A stretch of DNA of 64,000 bases from Chloroflexota bacterium (GCA_026710945.1 JAPOQA010000020.1:1-64000), one strand, 5' to 3'. Shown: positions 15,850 to 25,647, counted from the stretch's first letter. Notes: generated by a model from the letters alone, not told the origin. Made by a program: numbers and translations.

Positions 15850-18093
15850 GTGGCGCGTTCTTCCCCCATGTACGTATCGATCGAAGTCCAGCCTGAGCCC
15901 GGGACTGAGCCGGACCGCTGCGACGTTGCGTTCCATGGCAGAGACGGCGCGGTGGACCGGGGCCTCGCGCTCACCTTGCCGGCGGGCAGAGTCGGCGCCT
16001 GGGAATTTACGGTTACCGTCCGTGACACCGTAAGTGCCGGCGGCGGCTTCCTCTTCCAACGCCATGGCTTTCTGCTCGGGCACCGTGTGCAGGACTACAA
16101 TCCGCGCGGTCGGGACTACGTGACGCTGGAATCGAGTGCGGCGGCGCAGTTACGCCTGGTGGTGAATTCGCTCAACCAGTCCCACCGGCCCAGCTTTGCG
16201 CAGGTGCTCGTGACGGACGGCGCGCTCGCGCCCGGCGATTGCTTCACGCTGCGGGTGGGCGACCGGCGTCAAGGCGGCACGGGCAGCGAGGTGTATGACT
16301 CTACGACACTCGGCAAACTTGTGATTGCCGTCGACCGTAACGGTAGCGGGACGTACCGTACGCTGGCGTGTAGCCCGGCGACAATTCGCATTATTGCCGA
16401 ACCCCACGCGGACATGCTGCGCCTGCTCGGCCCCTCGGTGGTCGCGCCGGACGAACCGTTCGCCGTGCATCTCATTGCCTTCGACCGGCATCGTAATGTT
16501 TGTGACCAGTATCGGGGGACGGTAGTACTCTCCAGTTCTGACGGGAAAAGCGGCATGCTCCCGCCAACTGTCACATTCACCGCGCGGGAACAGGGAATCC
16601 TGATTATCGACAACGTGAGTCTCTCGTCCCCTGGGCTATACCGTTTCGCTGCCGAAGACGAAACTAACGGCTTGCAGGCACTGAGCAATCCCACGCTCTG
16701 CGAGCCGAAACCGCAGAGACGCCTCTACTGGGGCGAGTTGCACTGCCATAGCTGGGGCGATACGACGCTGTCGCTGATGAGCGAACCGAATTTCAAAGTA
16801 CACCCCGTCCGGCGACACGAGCAGGCGCGGCAGGTGGGACGCCTGGACTTCTGCGCGCCGGGGCCGATGTCCGCGCCCAATGACGAAGATCGTCCGGAAG
16901 TGTGGCAGGCGCACCAAGAAGCCTACCGTGCCAATGACGAGCCGGGCGCGTACGTGCCATTCCTGGCCTACGAGGCCCATCCGGGCAAAGGCGGCGACCG
17001 CAATGTCGTATTTCATGCACAAGAAGCGACCCACCTGCCTATGAAAGCGTCCATGGACGACGTGATGGCTACGTACGGCGCGCGGGATGACGTGCTGCTG
17101 GAAGCGCACATCGGCGGCGGCCCGCCCAACTGGACGGCCTACCCCACAACGGAAGCGCCGCTGCTGGAGATCACCAGCGGCCACGGCGCGTTCGAGTGGG
17201 TGCTGCAGCGGGCGCTGCGGCATGGCTACCATCCCGCCGTAATTGGCTCCAGCGACGTGCACTTGCCCACCCTCGGCGCGCCCATGGCAGCCCACTGCTT
17301 CCGGGGTCGCTTTAACCACGAGTTGAACATTCGCGACACGGCCTTTGGCAGCGGTCAAGTGGCCGGGGTCTACGCGGCAGCCTGCGAGCGGGTGGCAATC
17401 TGGCAGGCCGTTCAAGAGCGTCGCACCTTCGCTACCACCGGCGCGCGCATCATACTGGACGTTCGTGTGAACGGCGAGCCGGCCGGCAGCATCGTTGATT
17501 CCTCTGAGGAGGCGAGCGTGAGTATTGCTGTCCATGCCTGCGCGCCTATCGAGCGCGTGGACTTGATCAGAGGCGATCGCTGCCTGGCGTCATGGTTCCC
17601 CGGCACGTTGGATGCCACTCTTGATTACACGGATGAACAGCCATTGCGGGAGGGGGCGTATTACGTGCGACTGCGCCAGACCGACGGCGAATACGCGTGG
17701 AGCACGCCGGTATGGGTCGCATGCGCTCATGGCAGCGCAACACCCGACCCCAGCCTGCCGCTGTGGAATGCTCATGAACCGGTAGACCTGACAAGCCTGC
17801 GCCCAAGCGGAGCCGATCAGTACACAGCCGCTCTCCTGAAATACCTAGAGATCGAGGAAGACCCGGCGCTGTTCCGAGACCTCACTCCGATCAAGCTCCT
17901 GGATGAAGCCCCCGGCCGCGCGGCCTTGTTCTACGCCTACTACGCCGCTGACGGCTGGCCGGTGAGCATCCGCTGGTACTATGAATTCGACCTGCCGCGC
18001 ATCCACGTGGACTGGGGCTGGCGCGATTTCGGCGCGCGTCCCACACCCACCAACATCACCGAACCGGCGGAAGAGAAACCGCCCCTGGCTTAG
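15850..18093 (+). CDS. DUF3604 domain protein
   Basis: A 747-residue protein of the DUF3604 family, whose biochemical function is not established. The start is GTG at 15850 with GGGAGGT 6 bases upstream. Residues 1 to about 285 form beta-rich, Ig-like material ending in a segment of the type seen in adhesin-like sandwich domains (VVAPDEPFAVHLIAFDRHRNV). The family core starts near 290 with RRLYWGELHCHSWGD, a His-rich start resembling PHP phosphoesterases, and continues with PFLAYEAHPGKGGDRNVVFH and SSDVHLPTLGAP (about 465-476). The His/Asp sites suggest a metal-dependent hydrolase; that is inference. There is no signal peptide. It stands alone downstream of tRNA-Thr. Confidence 0.85.
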   Translation: MARSSPMYVSIEVQPEPGTEPDRCDVAFHGRDGAVDRGLALTLPAGRVGAWEFTVTVRDTVSAGGGFLFQRHGFLLGHRVQDYNPRGRDYVTLESSAAAQLRLVVNSLNQSHRPSFAQVLVTDGALAPGDCFTLRVGDRRQGGTGSEVYDSTTLGKLVIAVDRNGSGTYRTLACSPATIRIIAEPHADMLRLLGPSVVAPDEPFAVHLIAFDRHRNVCDQYRGTVVLSSSDGKSGMLPPTVTFTAREQGILIIDNVSLSSPGLYRFAAEDETNGLQALSNPTLCEPKPQRRLYWGELHCHSWGDTTLSLMSEPNFKVHPVRRHEQARQVGRLDFCAPGPMSAPNDEDRPEVWQAHQEAYRANDEPGAYVPFLAYEAHPGKGGDRNVVFHAQEATHLPMKASMDDVMATYGARDDVLLEAHIGGGPPNWTAYPTTEAPLLEITSGHGAFEWVLQRALRHGYHPAVIGSSDVHLPTLGAPMAAHCFRGRFNHELNIRDTAFGSGQVAGVYAAACERVAIWQAVQERRTFATTGARIILDVRVNGEPAGSIVDSSEEASVSIAVHACAPIERVDLIRGDRCLASWFPGTLDATLDYTDEQPLREGAYYVRLRQTDGEYAWSTPVWVACAHGSATPDPSLPLWNAHEPVDLTSLRPSGADQYTAALLKYLEIEEDPALFRDLTPIKLLDEAPGRAALFYAYYAADGWPVSIRWYYEFDLPRIHVDWGWRDFGARPTPTNITEPAEEKPPLA

Positions 18094-18148
18094 CATCTGA
18101 TAGCTGACGGCAACCGCGCCGAACTACTCACAGCGTGCAGCGTTCCGT

Positions 18149-18173
18149 AATTCCGGCGAAAGCCGGAATCCAG
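18149..18173. repeat. Short palindromic repeat
   Basis: ATTCCGGCGAAAGCCGGAAT followed by CCAG, in the 271-base gap between the DUF3604 and hydrolase genes. A weaker copy (CATTCTCGCTTGCGCGGGAA) lies at about 18280-18299. These belong to the family that bounds the GIY-YIG units. Confidence 0.65.
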
Positions 18174-18364
18174 GGTGGGGAGATACCCATTGCACGCTCA
18201 CTTGGACTTCGGCCGCAGCCCGAGACTCTTGCGCGGCACTGGAACCCAATGTTGGAGACAGTCATCCACGCGGCCATTGCCATTCTCGCTTGCGCGGGAA
18301 TTAGCGCGTGGTGGCAAGAAAACAATGTGAAGAATAGCCTTCCCCAAAATGGAGGTACAGTGCT

Positions 18365-19399
18365 ATGCGCCCACTCGCTTTTGAATACGACCTCTCGCAA
18401 CACATCGACGAAGCGGAACCCGCCATGCTCTTTACCGGCTCCTCGGTCGAAGAGTTGCGCGACTGGCAAGCGCGCTTCCGGGCCAAGGTGCTGAGCCTGC
18501 TTGGCATCCTGCCGGAACGCGCCGCCCTTGTGGTCGAGTATGAAGAAGAAACGGACTGCGGGAGCTACACCCGCCACAAGATTCGCTACCAAACCGAGGC
18601 AGCGGTCTGGGTACCGGCGTATCTCCTGGTACCGAAGGGTGTAACCGCAACGCAGCAGTCAGCGGCGATTCTCTGTCTGCACGGGCACGGGCAATACGGC
18701 AAAGACAGTGTGGTCGGCATTGATGACACGCCGGAGCGCGCAGCGAATGTGAAGCGCCTGCAATACGACTTCGGCCGCCGCTTTGCCGAACAGGGGTACG
18801 TGGTGCTCGCGCCGGACCTGCGCGGCTTCGGTGAGCGCCAGCCCCACTATCCCGACCCCAAGCCCGACTACTGCTGCCGCAACTACATGGCCGCTACGCT
18901 GTTGGGCCGCACCGTGGTCGGCTATCAGCTCTGCGACCTGCACGCGGCCGTGGACGTGCTGGAATCGCTGCCATTTGTAGATTCTGAAAAGCTGGCCGCG
19001 GCGGGACTCTCCTACGGCGGGCGCATGACCATGATGATCAGCGCCATGGACAACCGTATCAAGGTCTGCGTGCCTTCCGGCTGCCTGAACATGTACCAGG
19101 AGCGCTACCAGAACTTGCACCAGTGCGGCTCACAGCTCATCCCCAGCCTGCTGCTCTACGGGGACACGCCCGAAATCTTCTCGCTCATTGCGCCGCGCCC
19201 GATGGTCATCGAATGGGGCCTGCAGGATAAGCTCATTCCCCATGAGTGGGCCGAGCGCGGCCTCGCCCGCATCCGCAAAGCCTACGCCGCCTCCGGCCAA
19301 CCGGACAACCTCACCGTGCACCAATTCGACAAAGGCCACGTATTCGAAGGCACTGTGGGCGCAGAGATGCTGCACCAGTGGCGGCAGGGCGTAGAATGA
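18365..19399 (+). CDS. Alpha/beta hydrolase (dienelactone hydrolase/acetyl xylan esterase-like)
   Basis: A 344-residue serine hydrolase. After an N-terminal cap of about 90 residues, the core has the oxyanion-hole segment ILCLHGHGQYG (about 101-111), VLAPDLRGFGER, and the nucleophile elbow GLSYGGRM with Ser near residue 215. Asp and His are expected later in the IEWGLQDKLIPHEW and FDKGHVFEG segments. This pattern is typical of large carbohydrate- or xenobiotic-ester hydrolases. GGAGG lies 9 bases before the ATG. No signal peptide, so probably cytoplasmic. Substrate unknown; deacetylation of imported oligosaccharides would fit the sulfatase-rich neighbourhood. Confidence 0.87.
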   Translation: MRPLAFEYDLSQHIDEAEPAMLFTGSSVEELRDWQARFRAKVLSLLGILPERAALVVEYEEETDCGSYTRHKIRYQTEAAVWVPAYLLVPKGVTATQQSAAILCLHGHGQYGKDSVVGIDDTPERAANVKRLQYDFGRRFAEQGYVVLAPDLRGFGERQPHYPDPKPDYCCRNYMAATLLGRTVVGYQLCDLHAAVDVLESLPFVDSEKLAAAGLSYGGRMTMMISAMDNRIKVCVPSGCLNMYQERYQNLHQCGSQLIPSLLLYGDTPEIFSLIAPRPMVIEWGLQDKLIPHEWAERGLARIRKAYAASGQPDNLTVHQFDKGHVFEGTVGAEMLHQWRQGVE

Positions 19400-19461
19400 A
19401 AGGAGGGAGCATTCGCTAGAACTCGCGCAAGTCTTGACCGCAGACGAGGGGCGAACACGGC

Positions 19462-20895
19462 GTGAAGAGACCTGTCGCAATACTCGTGCTGGGCCTCGGC
19501 CTGGCGCTTCTATCCGCCACTTCCATCGGCGCCAGCGTTGATTGTCAGTTCGTACTGGGCTTCAAAACGCTGCGGGACATCGTCGGTCACGAAACCGTAG
19601 GCGAATGCCTGGAGAACGAACATCACAACGCCAGTGGCGATGGCGTGCAGCACACCACCGGTGGGCTCTTGGTCTGGCGCAAGCAGGACAACTGGACTGC
19701 CTTCACGGACGGCTATCGCACGTGGATAAACGGTCCCAACGGCCTGCAGCAACGGCTGAACACCGAGCGCTTCCCGTGGGAGCATGACTACGCACCCGGT
19801 GGCGGCGTCGCAACACCGACGCCAACACCGATCCCACCTAGTCCCACGCCTACTCCCGTCCCACCGCCGACGCCTACTCCTACCCCAAGGATAGATCCCC
19901 GCCTCGGCCGGGCATTGCAGGCGCTTCAGACAACATCACTCGGCCGGACATACCACGCCTGGTTCACCGAGGCAGCACCCAGCGTGACGTTTGGCACAGC
20001 GCCGGAAGGCTGGACGTCTCGCTACCACGACCCGCCGCGCAACGAGATCGTCATTGATGCGGCTCTGCGCAGCGAGAGTGCCGACGTGCTCGCGGCCCTC
20101 ATCGCCTGGGAGACGGTGCTGGCGGTCAATAGCAAACGCCATGGACCGCAAAGCGAGCGCTGGCGCTCCGGGGCAGACTGTCTGAACGAGGTGGTTGACG
20201 CCGAAGTAGCTCTCGCCCGCTGGTGGATTTCGCGCTTTGGCCGTGAGGGCTTGAGCAATCCCAGGACAGCAACGGAGCGAATGCTCAATCTCCTTGCACA
20301 GCGCTATCGCGAGGAATACCTGGAATTTTCGGTGCTATCGTCTTCGGCGTACCGTGAGTGGTGCGCGCAATACGGCACGCTGCCGCCTATTCCCACACCG
20401 GAGCAGTTCGTCGACCCCTTGCTTGAAACAGCGCTCCAGCTCATGCGGACCACAGCGTTCGGTGAGGACCTCTACGCGGCCTACCTGCAATCCAATGTCC
20501 ATTACCTTGGCTTTGCCGACTTGAGCCGCATTGACGTGCCGAACGTTTTGGGAGTCTATGACCAGAATCGCGGCCGTATTCTGCTCGACGATACTCTCCG
20601 CGAAGCCAGTCAGTATGTGCGCGTGGCCGTGCTGGTGCATGAGTTGTTTCACGCTCGGCCTGGTAAAGACTATACGGACTATTCCACGGAGCAGTGCTTC
20701 GAGGAAGAAACCCTCGCGTTCAGCGCGCAAGCGAAATGGTGGCGCGAGAAATTTGGCGTGCGTGGCAAGCGCAATCCGACAGAAGGCGAGCGGCGGTTTA
20801 ACTATGTCCTGCAGCTATGGCTTGCGGGGCGGATCGATGACTGGGTACAACAGAGCGAAGGCTACCAGGAAGTATGTGCACAGCATGGTGATTAG
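19462..20895 (+). CDS. Secreted protein with duplicated metallopeptidase-like domain
   Basis: A 477-residue exported protein starting at GTG 19462. It has a signal peptide (about 1-24), then a domain (about 28-105) with TTGGLLVWRKQDNWTAFTDG, a type I associate with Chloroflexota secreted proteins. A Pro/Thr linker of TPTP repeats (about 113-138) follows, then two homologous domains of about 160 residues. The second contains VLVHELFHARPG, an HExxH zinc site at about 393-397. The first has AWETVLAV at the same place, keeping Glu but losing both His. Both copies share a Cys followed by an acidic helix and WW (ARWW/AKWW) and end in EYLEF...REWCAQYG or YQEVCAQHG. Probably one active and one inactive peptidase-like lobe. 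Substrate unknown. Confidence 0.8.
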   Translation: MKRPVAILVLGLGLALLSATSIGASVDCQFVLGFKTLRDIVGHETVGECLENEHHNASGDGVQHTTGGLLVWRKQDNWTAFTDGYRTWINGPNGLQQRLNTERFPWEHDYAPGGGVATPTPTPIPPSPTPTPVPPPTPTPTPRIDPRLGRALQALQTTSLGRTYHAWFTEAAPSVTFGTAPEGWTSRYHDPPRNEIVIDAALRSESADVLAALIAWETVLAVNSKRHGPQSERWRSGADCLNEVVDAEVALARWWISRFGREGLSNPRTATERMLNLLAQRYREEYLEFSVLSSSAYREWCAQYGTLPPIPTPEQFVDPLLETALQLMRTTAFGEDLYAAYLQSNVHYLGFADLSRIDVPNVLGVYDQNRGRILLDDTLREASQYVRVAVLVHELFHARPGKDYTDYSTEQCFEEETLAFSAQAKWWREKFGVRGKRNPTEGERRFNYVLQLWLAGRIDDWVQQSEGYQEVCAQHGD

Positions 20896-21469
20896 ACACG
20901 CGGGGCCTAAGAGCCCTGCGGCAGTATCAATGTGCAACTAGCCTGTTCGGCATCTTTAGAGCGACGAGATACAAAACGAACCTTCAGCCATTCACACTTT
21001 CTATGGTGGCTCTTCATTACTTATCCCTGTTGACTTATGCTGCATCACTGCGTTCAACGAGCCTTCTTCCCTGGCATTCTCCAAGACTAGAAAGATGGTT
21101 GACACTTGGGCCCAGATTGGCCAATGCACTCGTCCGTTTTGGATTCAAGAACAGCGCAATTGGACTTGATCGTTGAGGTGAAAGGCGATCGATTGACGCG
21201 AACTGTACTCCAATACATGATTGTTTCGAATTCGGTGCCACTTGTTCTGAGTAAGCCGAGTCAGTTTACTCATTGATTGCACACTGACTAGACTGGTCAC
21301 TGTAGACGTAACTGGCGCGCTTCTTGGAATCTATCTTCAACAACCAGTCCATTACGCTCAGTTTTTGGTTTGACGTCTGGCTAGCTTCTGTAACCTGGAG
21401 GACGACATGAACTGACATGGGAAGCAGGGTAACTTGCACGAGAGTTGGTAAGAGACTGCTCCAATTGCG
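20896..21469. other. Intergenic region
   Basis: About 570 bases between convergent genes, more AT-rich than its left flank. I see no gene, repeat or clear terminator. Confidence 0.4.
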
Positions 21470-22597
21470 CTATATCTCTGTAGACTCTTCATATTCCCCA
21501 ATGAGCGTGTCACTCATATGCGACAAGTATTCAGTCTTAGCCAACTGGTCAACTGATTCATAGGAAAGGAACGAACACTGTTCGTACAGGGGACCCCTAT
21601 CTAGCAGCGAGAATACTGGCCTCCTTATCTCACGAAGCACCCTTTCCCGCTTATCAGGAGGAGCTACTATGTGCAAACGAATGTTCATGTTTGGCTGCAA
21701 AGCCAACAGATCGGCCATGCGCAACAAGCCAGAATAAATCGCAGTTGTGTGTTCGACTTCAAACGCCCTTGCCATTGAACGGCCACTCAACCAAAGGACG
21801 TCAATTTGCTCTACAGTTCTAAGAGTTGTGTCATCATAGTTCAGAGGTAGCAAGTCCAGGAATTTATCGTGCAGGGTCCGCGGAACAAGCTCCAGCACCC
21901 TCGATCTGTCATTCCTTGGTACCCAGATGCGAAATCCCATCTCGGCTCCGATCTGTGCTACCTTTGCTTGATACCGAATCGACTCTCTGGCATCCAGTGC
22001 TGGCGTGGACCCTACCGTAGTAGGCTCGGGCACAGACTCTTCTTCCTCGTCGTCCGGCACTTCTACCTCGACTTGTCTATCTAGAGATGGAATCTTCCTC
22101 TTTCGCGCAAGCTGACGCTTGTCCCTTTCGGAAAGTGGGTAGCTCTCTGGCTTGGATTGCTGCCTCTCAAGGAGCTTGACCAAATAATCCCCATCTTCTT
22201 TACCGATTTTATTGAGTGAGCCCCTAAACAACCCAGTCCAGGAGCTAGTCCCCTTCTCGTGCTGCTTTGTGACTGTCAGCTTTTCCCATACCTTGTCATC
22301 GTATATTGGTATTGCCGATTCGGGATCTAATATGACTATGGGCTTGACTTTGAATCGTACTGTAAATGGATCCGGGTCGTCTAAGAGCGGACTGTCGTCG
22401 TGATATGCCTCGGTTTCAGCCTGCAATACACCGCACCATCGTGACAAGCGTGTCAGGTAGCAGAGGAATACATCTCCCTGGCTGACTCGCTCACTTGCTA
22501 ATCTGCTATGGCGTTCACGAAAGCCGGTAACTGTTGCGCCATTCCCCCGAAATGCCAGCCAGGTTTCTGGCGTGAACAGGTCTAAGATGTATGCCAT
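21470..22597 (-). CDS. Putative EVE/PUA-like plus restriction-nuclease-fold protein
   Basis: A 375-residue protein with a good start (AAAGGAG 7 bases before the ATG). Residues 1-135 resemble an EVE/PUA-type domain: TWLAFRGNGATVTGF, GDVFLCYLTRLSRWCGVLQ and a strand pattern through FKVKPIVIL. A charged linker (about 145-200, with DDEEEE) follows. The C-terminal part (about 205-375) has GFRIWVPRNDR, then IDVLWLSGRSMARAFEVEHT with Asp266 and Glu280/Glu282, as in a variant PD-(D/E)xK nuclease site, then RLHIVAPPDKRERV. EVE-type domains read modified bases in other proteins, so a modification-dependent restriction role is a reasonable inference. It is a lone gene in relatively AT-rich DNA, consistent with acquisition. 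Confidence 0.6.
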   Translation of the reverse strand: MAYILDLFTPETWLAFRGNGATVTGFRERHSRLASERVSQGDVFLCYLTRLSRWCGVLQAETEAYHDDSPLLDDPDPFTVRFKVKPIVILDPESAIPIYDDKVWEKLTVTKQHEKGTSSWTGLFRGSLNKIGKEDGDYLVKLLERQQSKPESYPLSERDKRQLARKRKIPSLDRQVEVEVPDDEEEESVPEPTTVGSTPALDARESIRYQAKVAQIGAEMGFRIWVPRNDRSRVLELVPRTLHDKFLDLLPLNYDDTTLRTVEQIDVLWLSGRSMARAFEVEHTTAIYSGLLRMADLLALQPNMNIRLHIVAPPDKRERVLREIRRPVFSLLDRGPLYEQCSFLSYESVDQLAKTEYLSHMSDTLIGEYEESTEI

Positions 22598-23102
22598 TAG
22601 TGACTCCTTTTACAGCGCCGTAAAATTCTGGGTGGCTCCTTGATATGTGTCTCTGACAGGGGCGGTTTCATTGGCGTACTTCAAGATGCCAGAGGATCGT
22701 ACGTGGTCTTGTGCCTCTTACAACAGTAAGTTCGGGAAACATATCGCTGATCCAATTGGCATGTGCCCTTTCTCGAATTCCGCTCTCAAACATACTACCA
22801 GTCGCATGTAGTCAGCAACGCTCGCACTATTCACGACCAATGGAGGTTGCAGAGTTGGAAAGTTTGGCCGCTGCTTGTGCCAGTTTAGCCTCTGCGCTAC
22901 CATCGAAAGTGGCGAGTCCCGCGCCGAACTCTCTGACCGGGTACCTGCGCTATCCGGCTGGTGCGAGAGCAAAGGGGATTGGTGTCCTCGGGAAAGCATG
23001 CTGCCGGAGCTACGATCTCGGCTGTTGTTGTGACGTTTCTCACAGGGAGAAGCCAGCGCGCGCAGGGTTTTGGCTGCTCTCCTCGCGAGAAAAGGTTTCA
23101 AC
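22598..23102. other. Intergenic region between divergent genes
   Basis: About 500 bases upstream of both flanking genes. It must hold their promoters, but I could not pick a convincing pair. No repeat or gene is seen. Confidence 0.4.
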
Positions 23103-24416
23103 ATGACACAGCAGAAGCATTTCAAGCAACTCGTCCGCGCCCGCATGGCGAAGACCGGCGAAAGTTACACCACCGCTCGCCGTCACGTACTCGCAGCCCG
23201 CACAGAAAGAGAGCAATCCTTGGCTGAGTTTCCCCACTTTCCCGGTGCCCATCCGGAGACAACCGCCCTGCGGGCGGCCCTGGCTCACGCGGGCGTTACT
23301 AATCCGGAAACCGGCAAATTCTTCACGGAATCCATGGTCTTCGGCATTGCCGGCGGCATTGGCGCCGGCGTGTTTCACTTCTACTACGCCGCCGAGGACT
23401 TTGCCAGCTTTTATGTTGCCGGTCGGCACCGCTGGCATGAGAGCGATATGTATGTGAACGACGCCTGTCTGCGCTTTGGCGTGACGCCAAGTGTCCTCGA
23501 GACTGGCGCCAAGAAACGAGCCGCCGCGCAACTGGCTGAAGCCGTAGCAGCTACAGGCTGTGCCATTGCGTGGGTGGACATGGGACTGCTGCCGTATCGG
23601 GGCGCGCCGCCCGGCCTGGAAGGCGGGGGCTACCACGTGGTAACAGTGTATGAGATCAACGAGGACGAGGCGCTGATTGGCGACCTTACCGATCAACCCA
23701 TCCCGATAGCGCTTGCAGACCTCGCTGCAGCCCGCGCCCGCATCAAGAAGCAGAAGAACCGTGTGCTCACCGTTGCCGACCCGCAGCAGGACCTCGATCT
23801 GCGGGTAGCAGTGCTGGCGGGCGTCAAGGCCTGTCACGACGGACTGCAGAACCAGCGCATGAAGAACTTCACTTTGGAAGCCTTCAAGACCTGGGCGGAC
23901 CGCATGCACGGCAGCAGCGGCAAGGAGAGTTGGGAGCAGGTCTTTCCCCCCGGACACCGGCTCCTGCAAGGGTTGCGCTCGGTCTATGACTTCGTCGAGC
24001 ACTACCATACGGGCGGCGGCCTGATGCGCCCGCTCTATGCCGCATTCTTCCAAGAAGCGGCTGCGACGCTGGAAGAGAATGCCTTCCTGCCGCTCGCAGA
24101 AATGTACGCCGACCTGGGCAGGCTGTGGGGCGAACTGGCCAATGCGGCCCTGCCGGATGACGTGGCGCCTTTCCGTGAAGCGAAGACACTGCTCGCCCGC
24201 CGGGAAGAGATCTTCCTCAGCCAAGCTCCCAACGCTACCGAGGAGATCAAGGGCATCTGGGCCCAGCTCACCGCCTTGGAGCAGGCCATGGGCAAGGAAT
24301 TCCCCCTCACGGATGCGGAGAGCAACCAGCTCAGAGCTGAGCTAAAGGAACGCATCCTGGAAATCTATGGAAAAGAGCGCGCCGCCCACGAAGCGCTGGG
24401 CGCCCTGGCGAACTAG
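23103..24416 (+). CDS. BtrH N-terminal/DUF4872-type protein
   Basis: From the ATG at 23103 (AAAGG 8 bases upstream) it has 437 residues. The opening FKQLVRARMAKTGESYTTAR is a short conserved N-terminal helix, and the middle matches the BtrH N-terminal fold: SMVFGIAGGIGAGVFHFYYA, AVAATGCAIAWVDMGLLPYR and GGGYHVVTVYEINEDEALIGD, a Cys-peptidase-like layout. From about 200 on it is helical (DUF4872-like). BtrH itself is an acyltransferase in butirosin synthesis, but most relatives have no known role and I see no antibiotic cluster here. An isolated single gene. Confidence 0.75.
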   Translation: MTQQKHFKQLVRARMAKTGESYTTARRHVLAARTEREQSLAEFPHFPGAHPETTALRAALAHAGVTNPETGKFFTESMVFGIAGGIGAGVFHFYYAAEDFASFYVAGRHRWHESDMYVNDACLRFGVTPSVLETGAKKRAAAQLAEAVAATGCAIAWVDMGLLPYRGAPPGLEGGGYHVVTVYEINEDEALIGDLTDQPIPIALADLAAARARIKKQKNRVLTVADPQQDLDLRVAVLAGVKACHDGLQNQRMKNFTLEAFKTWADRMHGSSGKESWEQVFPPGHRLLQGLRSVYDFVEHYHTGGGLMRPLYAAFFQEAAATLEENAFLPLAEMYADLGRLWGELANAALPDDVAPFREAKTLLARREEIFLSQAPNATEEIKGIWAQLTALEQAMGKEFPLTDAESNQLRAELKERILEIYGKERAAHEALGALAN

Positions 24417-24775
24417 ACACAGGCTGCCCGCGGAGTCATTTGTGCGTGTAGCCTGGTGCGGCGCTGTTGTCCTGCCTACGTTCATGGAATCCATGCCGGG
24501 CGCGGCGCTGTTGTACCGCCTGAGGGAACACTGCATATCAGCAGTCCATTTACTCTCTTCCCCCTAGCACCTGTGTAGGCGCTTCCGATCGTTCGCGGTG
24601 AGCCTGTCGTTCCGTTCACGGTGAGCCTGTCGTTCCGTTCACGGTGAGCCCCTCGTTCCGTTCGCGGTGAGCCTGTCGAACCGTGAACGTTCGTAGCAAT
24701 CGGTGCTCATTGCCAATTGCAGCGCCCGCGCCTAGATTCGTAGATTCGGACTCTGCCTCCTTAGGGCCTTCAACG
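24417..24775. other. Intergenic region with tandem repeat
   Basis: Contains a four-unit 23-bp tandem repeat (24590-24681). Otherwise no gene is visible. Confidence 0.5.
24590..24681. repeat. 23-bp tandem repeat, four units
   Basis: Units start at 24590, 24613, 24636 and 24659, each CGTTCRCGGTGAGCCTGTCG plus TTC/AAC, with at most a few differences. The core GTGAGCCTGTCG links it to the dispersed TTCGACAGGCTCA family at 31.4, 40.1, 42.0 and 43.7 kb. The array is followed by CGTGAACG, the inverse of the unit start. Confidence 0.85.
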
Positions 24776-25363
24776 CTATTCCCCCAGTCCCCGGCGCACT
24801 TCAGCAATGAGCGCAGGATCGGCCTTGAGGCGGATAGCGTTCTGCAGGTCTGACTGTGCCCGGGCCGCGCGGCCGGCGTAGCTATTGGCCAGCGCGCGAA
24901 AAGCGTAGGCGCGCGCGTGGCGGTCGTCGAGTTGAATGGCGAGGGTGAACTCCGCAATCGCGCCGTCAAAGTCGCCGAGATCGTAATACGTCAGCCCGCG
25001 CTTGAAGTGCCGCGCTGCGGTGTTTGTTGCCGTCGTAGCGCCACTAGCCGAAGATGTGGGCACCACATCGGCTCTTTCTAGCGTGTAGTACGCAAGCGGG
25101 TGACTGGTGTAGGCGTTGGGTGCGAGAATGGGCGGGATTTCACCGCTGGCATAGCCCTTCTGACGCTCGTAGTAATTCTTGTAAATGAACGCATTGTGGC
25201 GGTCGTAGTGCCCGGCCAATTCCGCCCACGGCGTTGTGGCTACCCAGGAATAGTCGAGGACGGGCTGCTGCGCCTCCGGCGCCCGTACGCCCCGTATGTC
25301 ACAACCCGCAAGCACGAGCGCCCACACCATGAAGTACAAGAGAACCGGCTTCTGTGCTCTCAT
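24776..25363 (-). CDS. TPR-repeat lipoprotein
   Basis: A 195-residue protein from the ATG at 25363. The signal peptide ends in the lipobox ALVLAGC (Cys21), so it is predicted to be lipidated and exposed outside the membrane. The C-terminal third (about 110-190) has two tetratricopeptide-like helix pairs: HFKRGLTYYDLGDFDGAIAE and AYAFRALANSYAGRAARAQS followed by DLQNAIRLKADP. The middle (about 30-100) is Tyr-rich and unrecognised. TPRs mediate protein contacts, but no partner is evident nearby. Confidence 0.78.
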   Translation of the reverse strand: MRAQKPVLLYFMVWALVLAGCDIRGVRAPEAQQPVLDYSWVATTPWAELAGHYDRHNAFIYKNYYERQKGYASGEIPPILAPNAYTSHPLAYYTLERADVVPTSSASGATTATNTAARHFKRGLTYYDLGDFDGAIAEFTLAIQLDDRHARAYAFRALANSYAGRAARAQSDLQNAIRLKADPALIAEVRRGLGE

Positions 25364-25647
25364 GCCCTTTTCTCCCCATCGCGCCAAGCCTTACCCTATT
25401 TCACCACGTCAATGTGAGCATTGTCACCCCGCAGCCGTCGACTCATCGCGTCTCTGACAGCAGGCAGACGCGGCGAAGGAGTTCTTCCTGTGCCCACGGC
25501 GCAGGTTACAAACCTGCGCTACCGGAGAGAGCGTTGTGCTCAGGTCATAGACCGATTGAATATTAGTGCCATTCGCACGGCAGGAGAGCAGCGCGCGCCG
25601 GGCATATATAATGAAGGCAAGGCCATATACCTAGGAGGTTACCTGCA
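25364..25647. other. Intergenic region with a GCAGGTT-type repeat
   Basis: Holds one GCAGGTTACAAACCTGCGCT palindromic repeat near 25500. Near-identical copies lie near 45910 and 46207. The TAGGAGGT ribosome-binding site of the DUF362 gene is at the right end. Confidence 0.5.

Noticed and set aside
23040-24224. 394-codon minus-strand frame
   Set aside because: Shadow of the BtrH-like gene on the plus strand.
24590-24681. Short CRISPR array
   Set aside because: Units are directly abutting 23-bp copies with no spacers.
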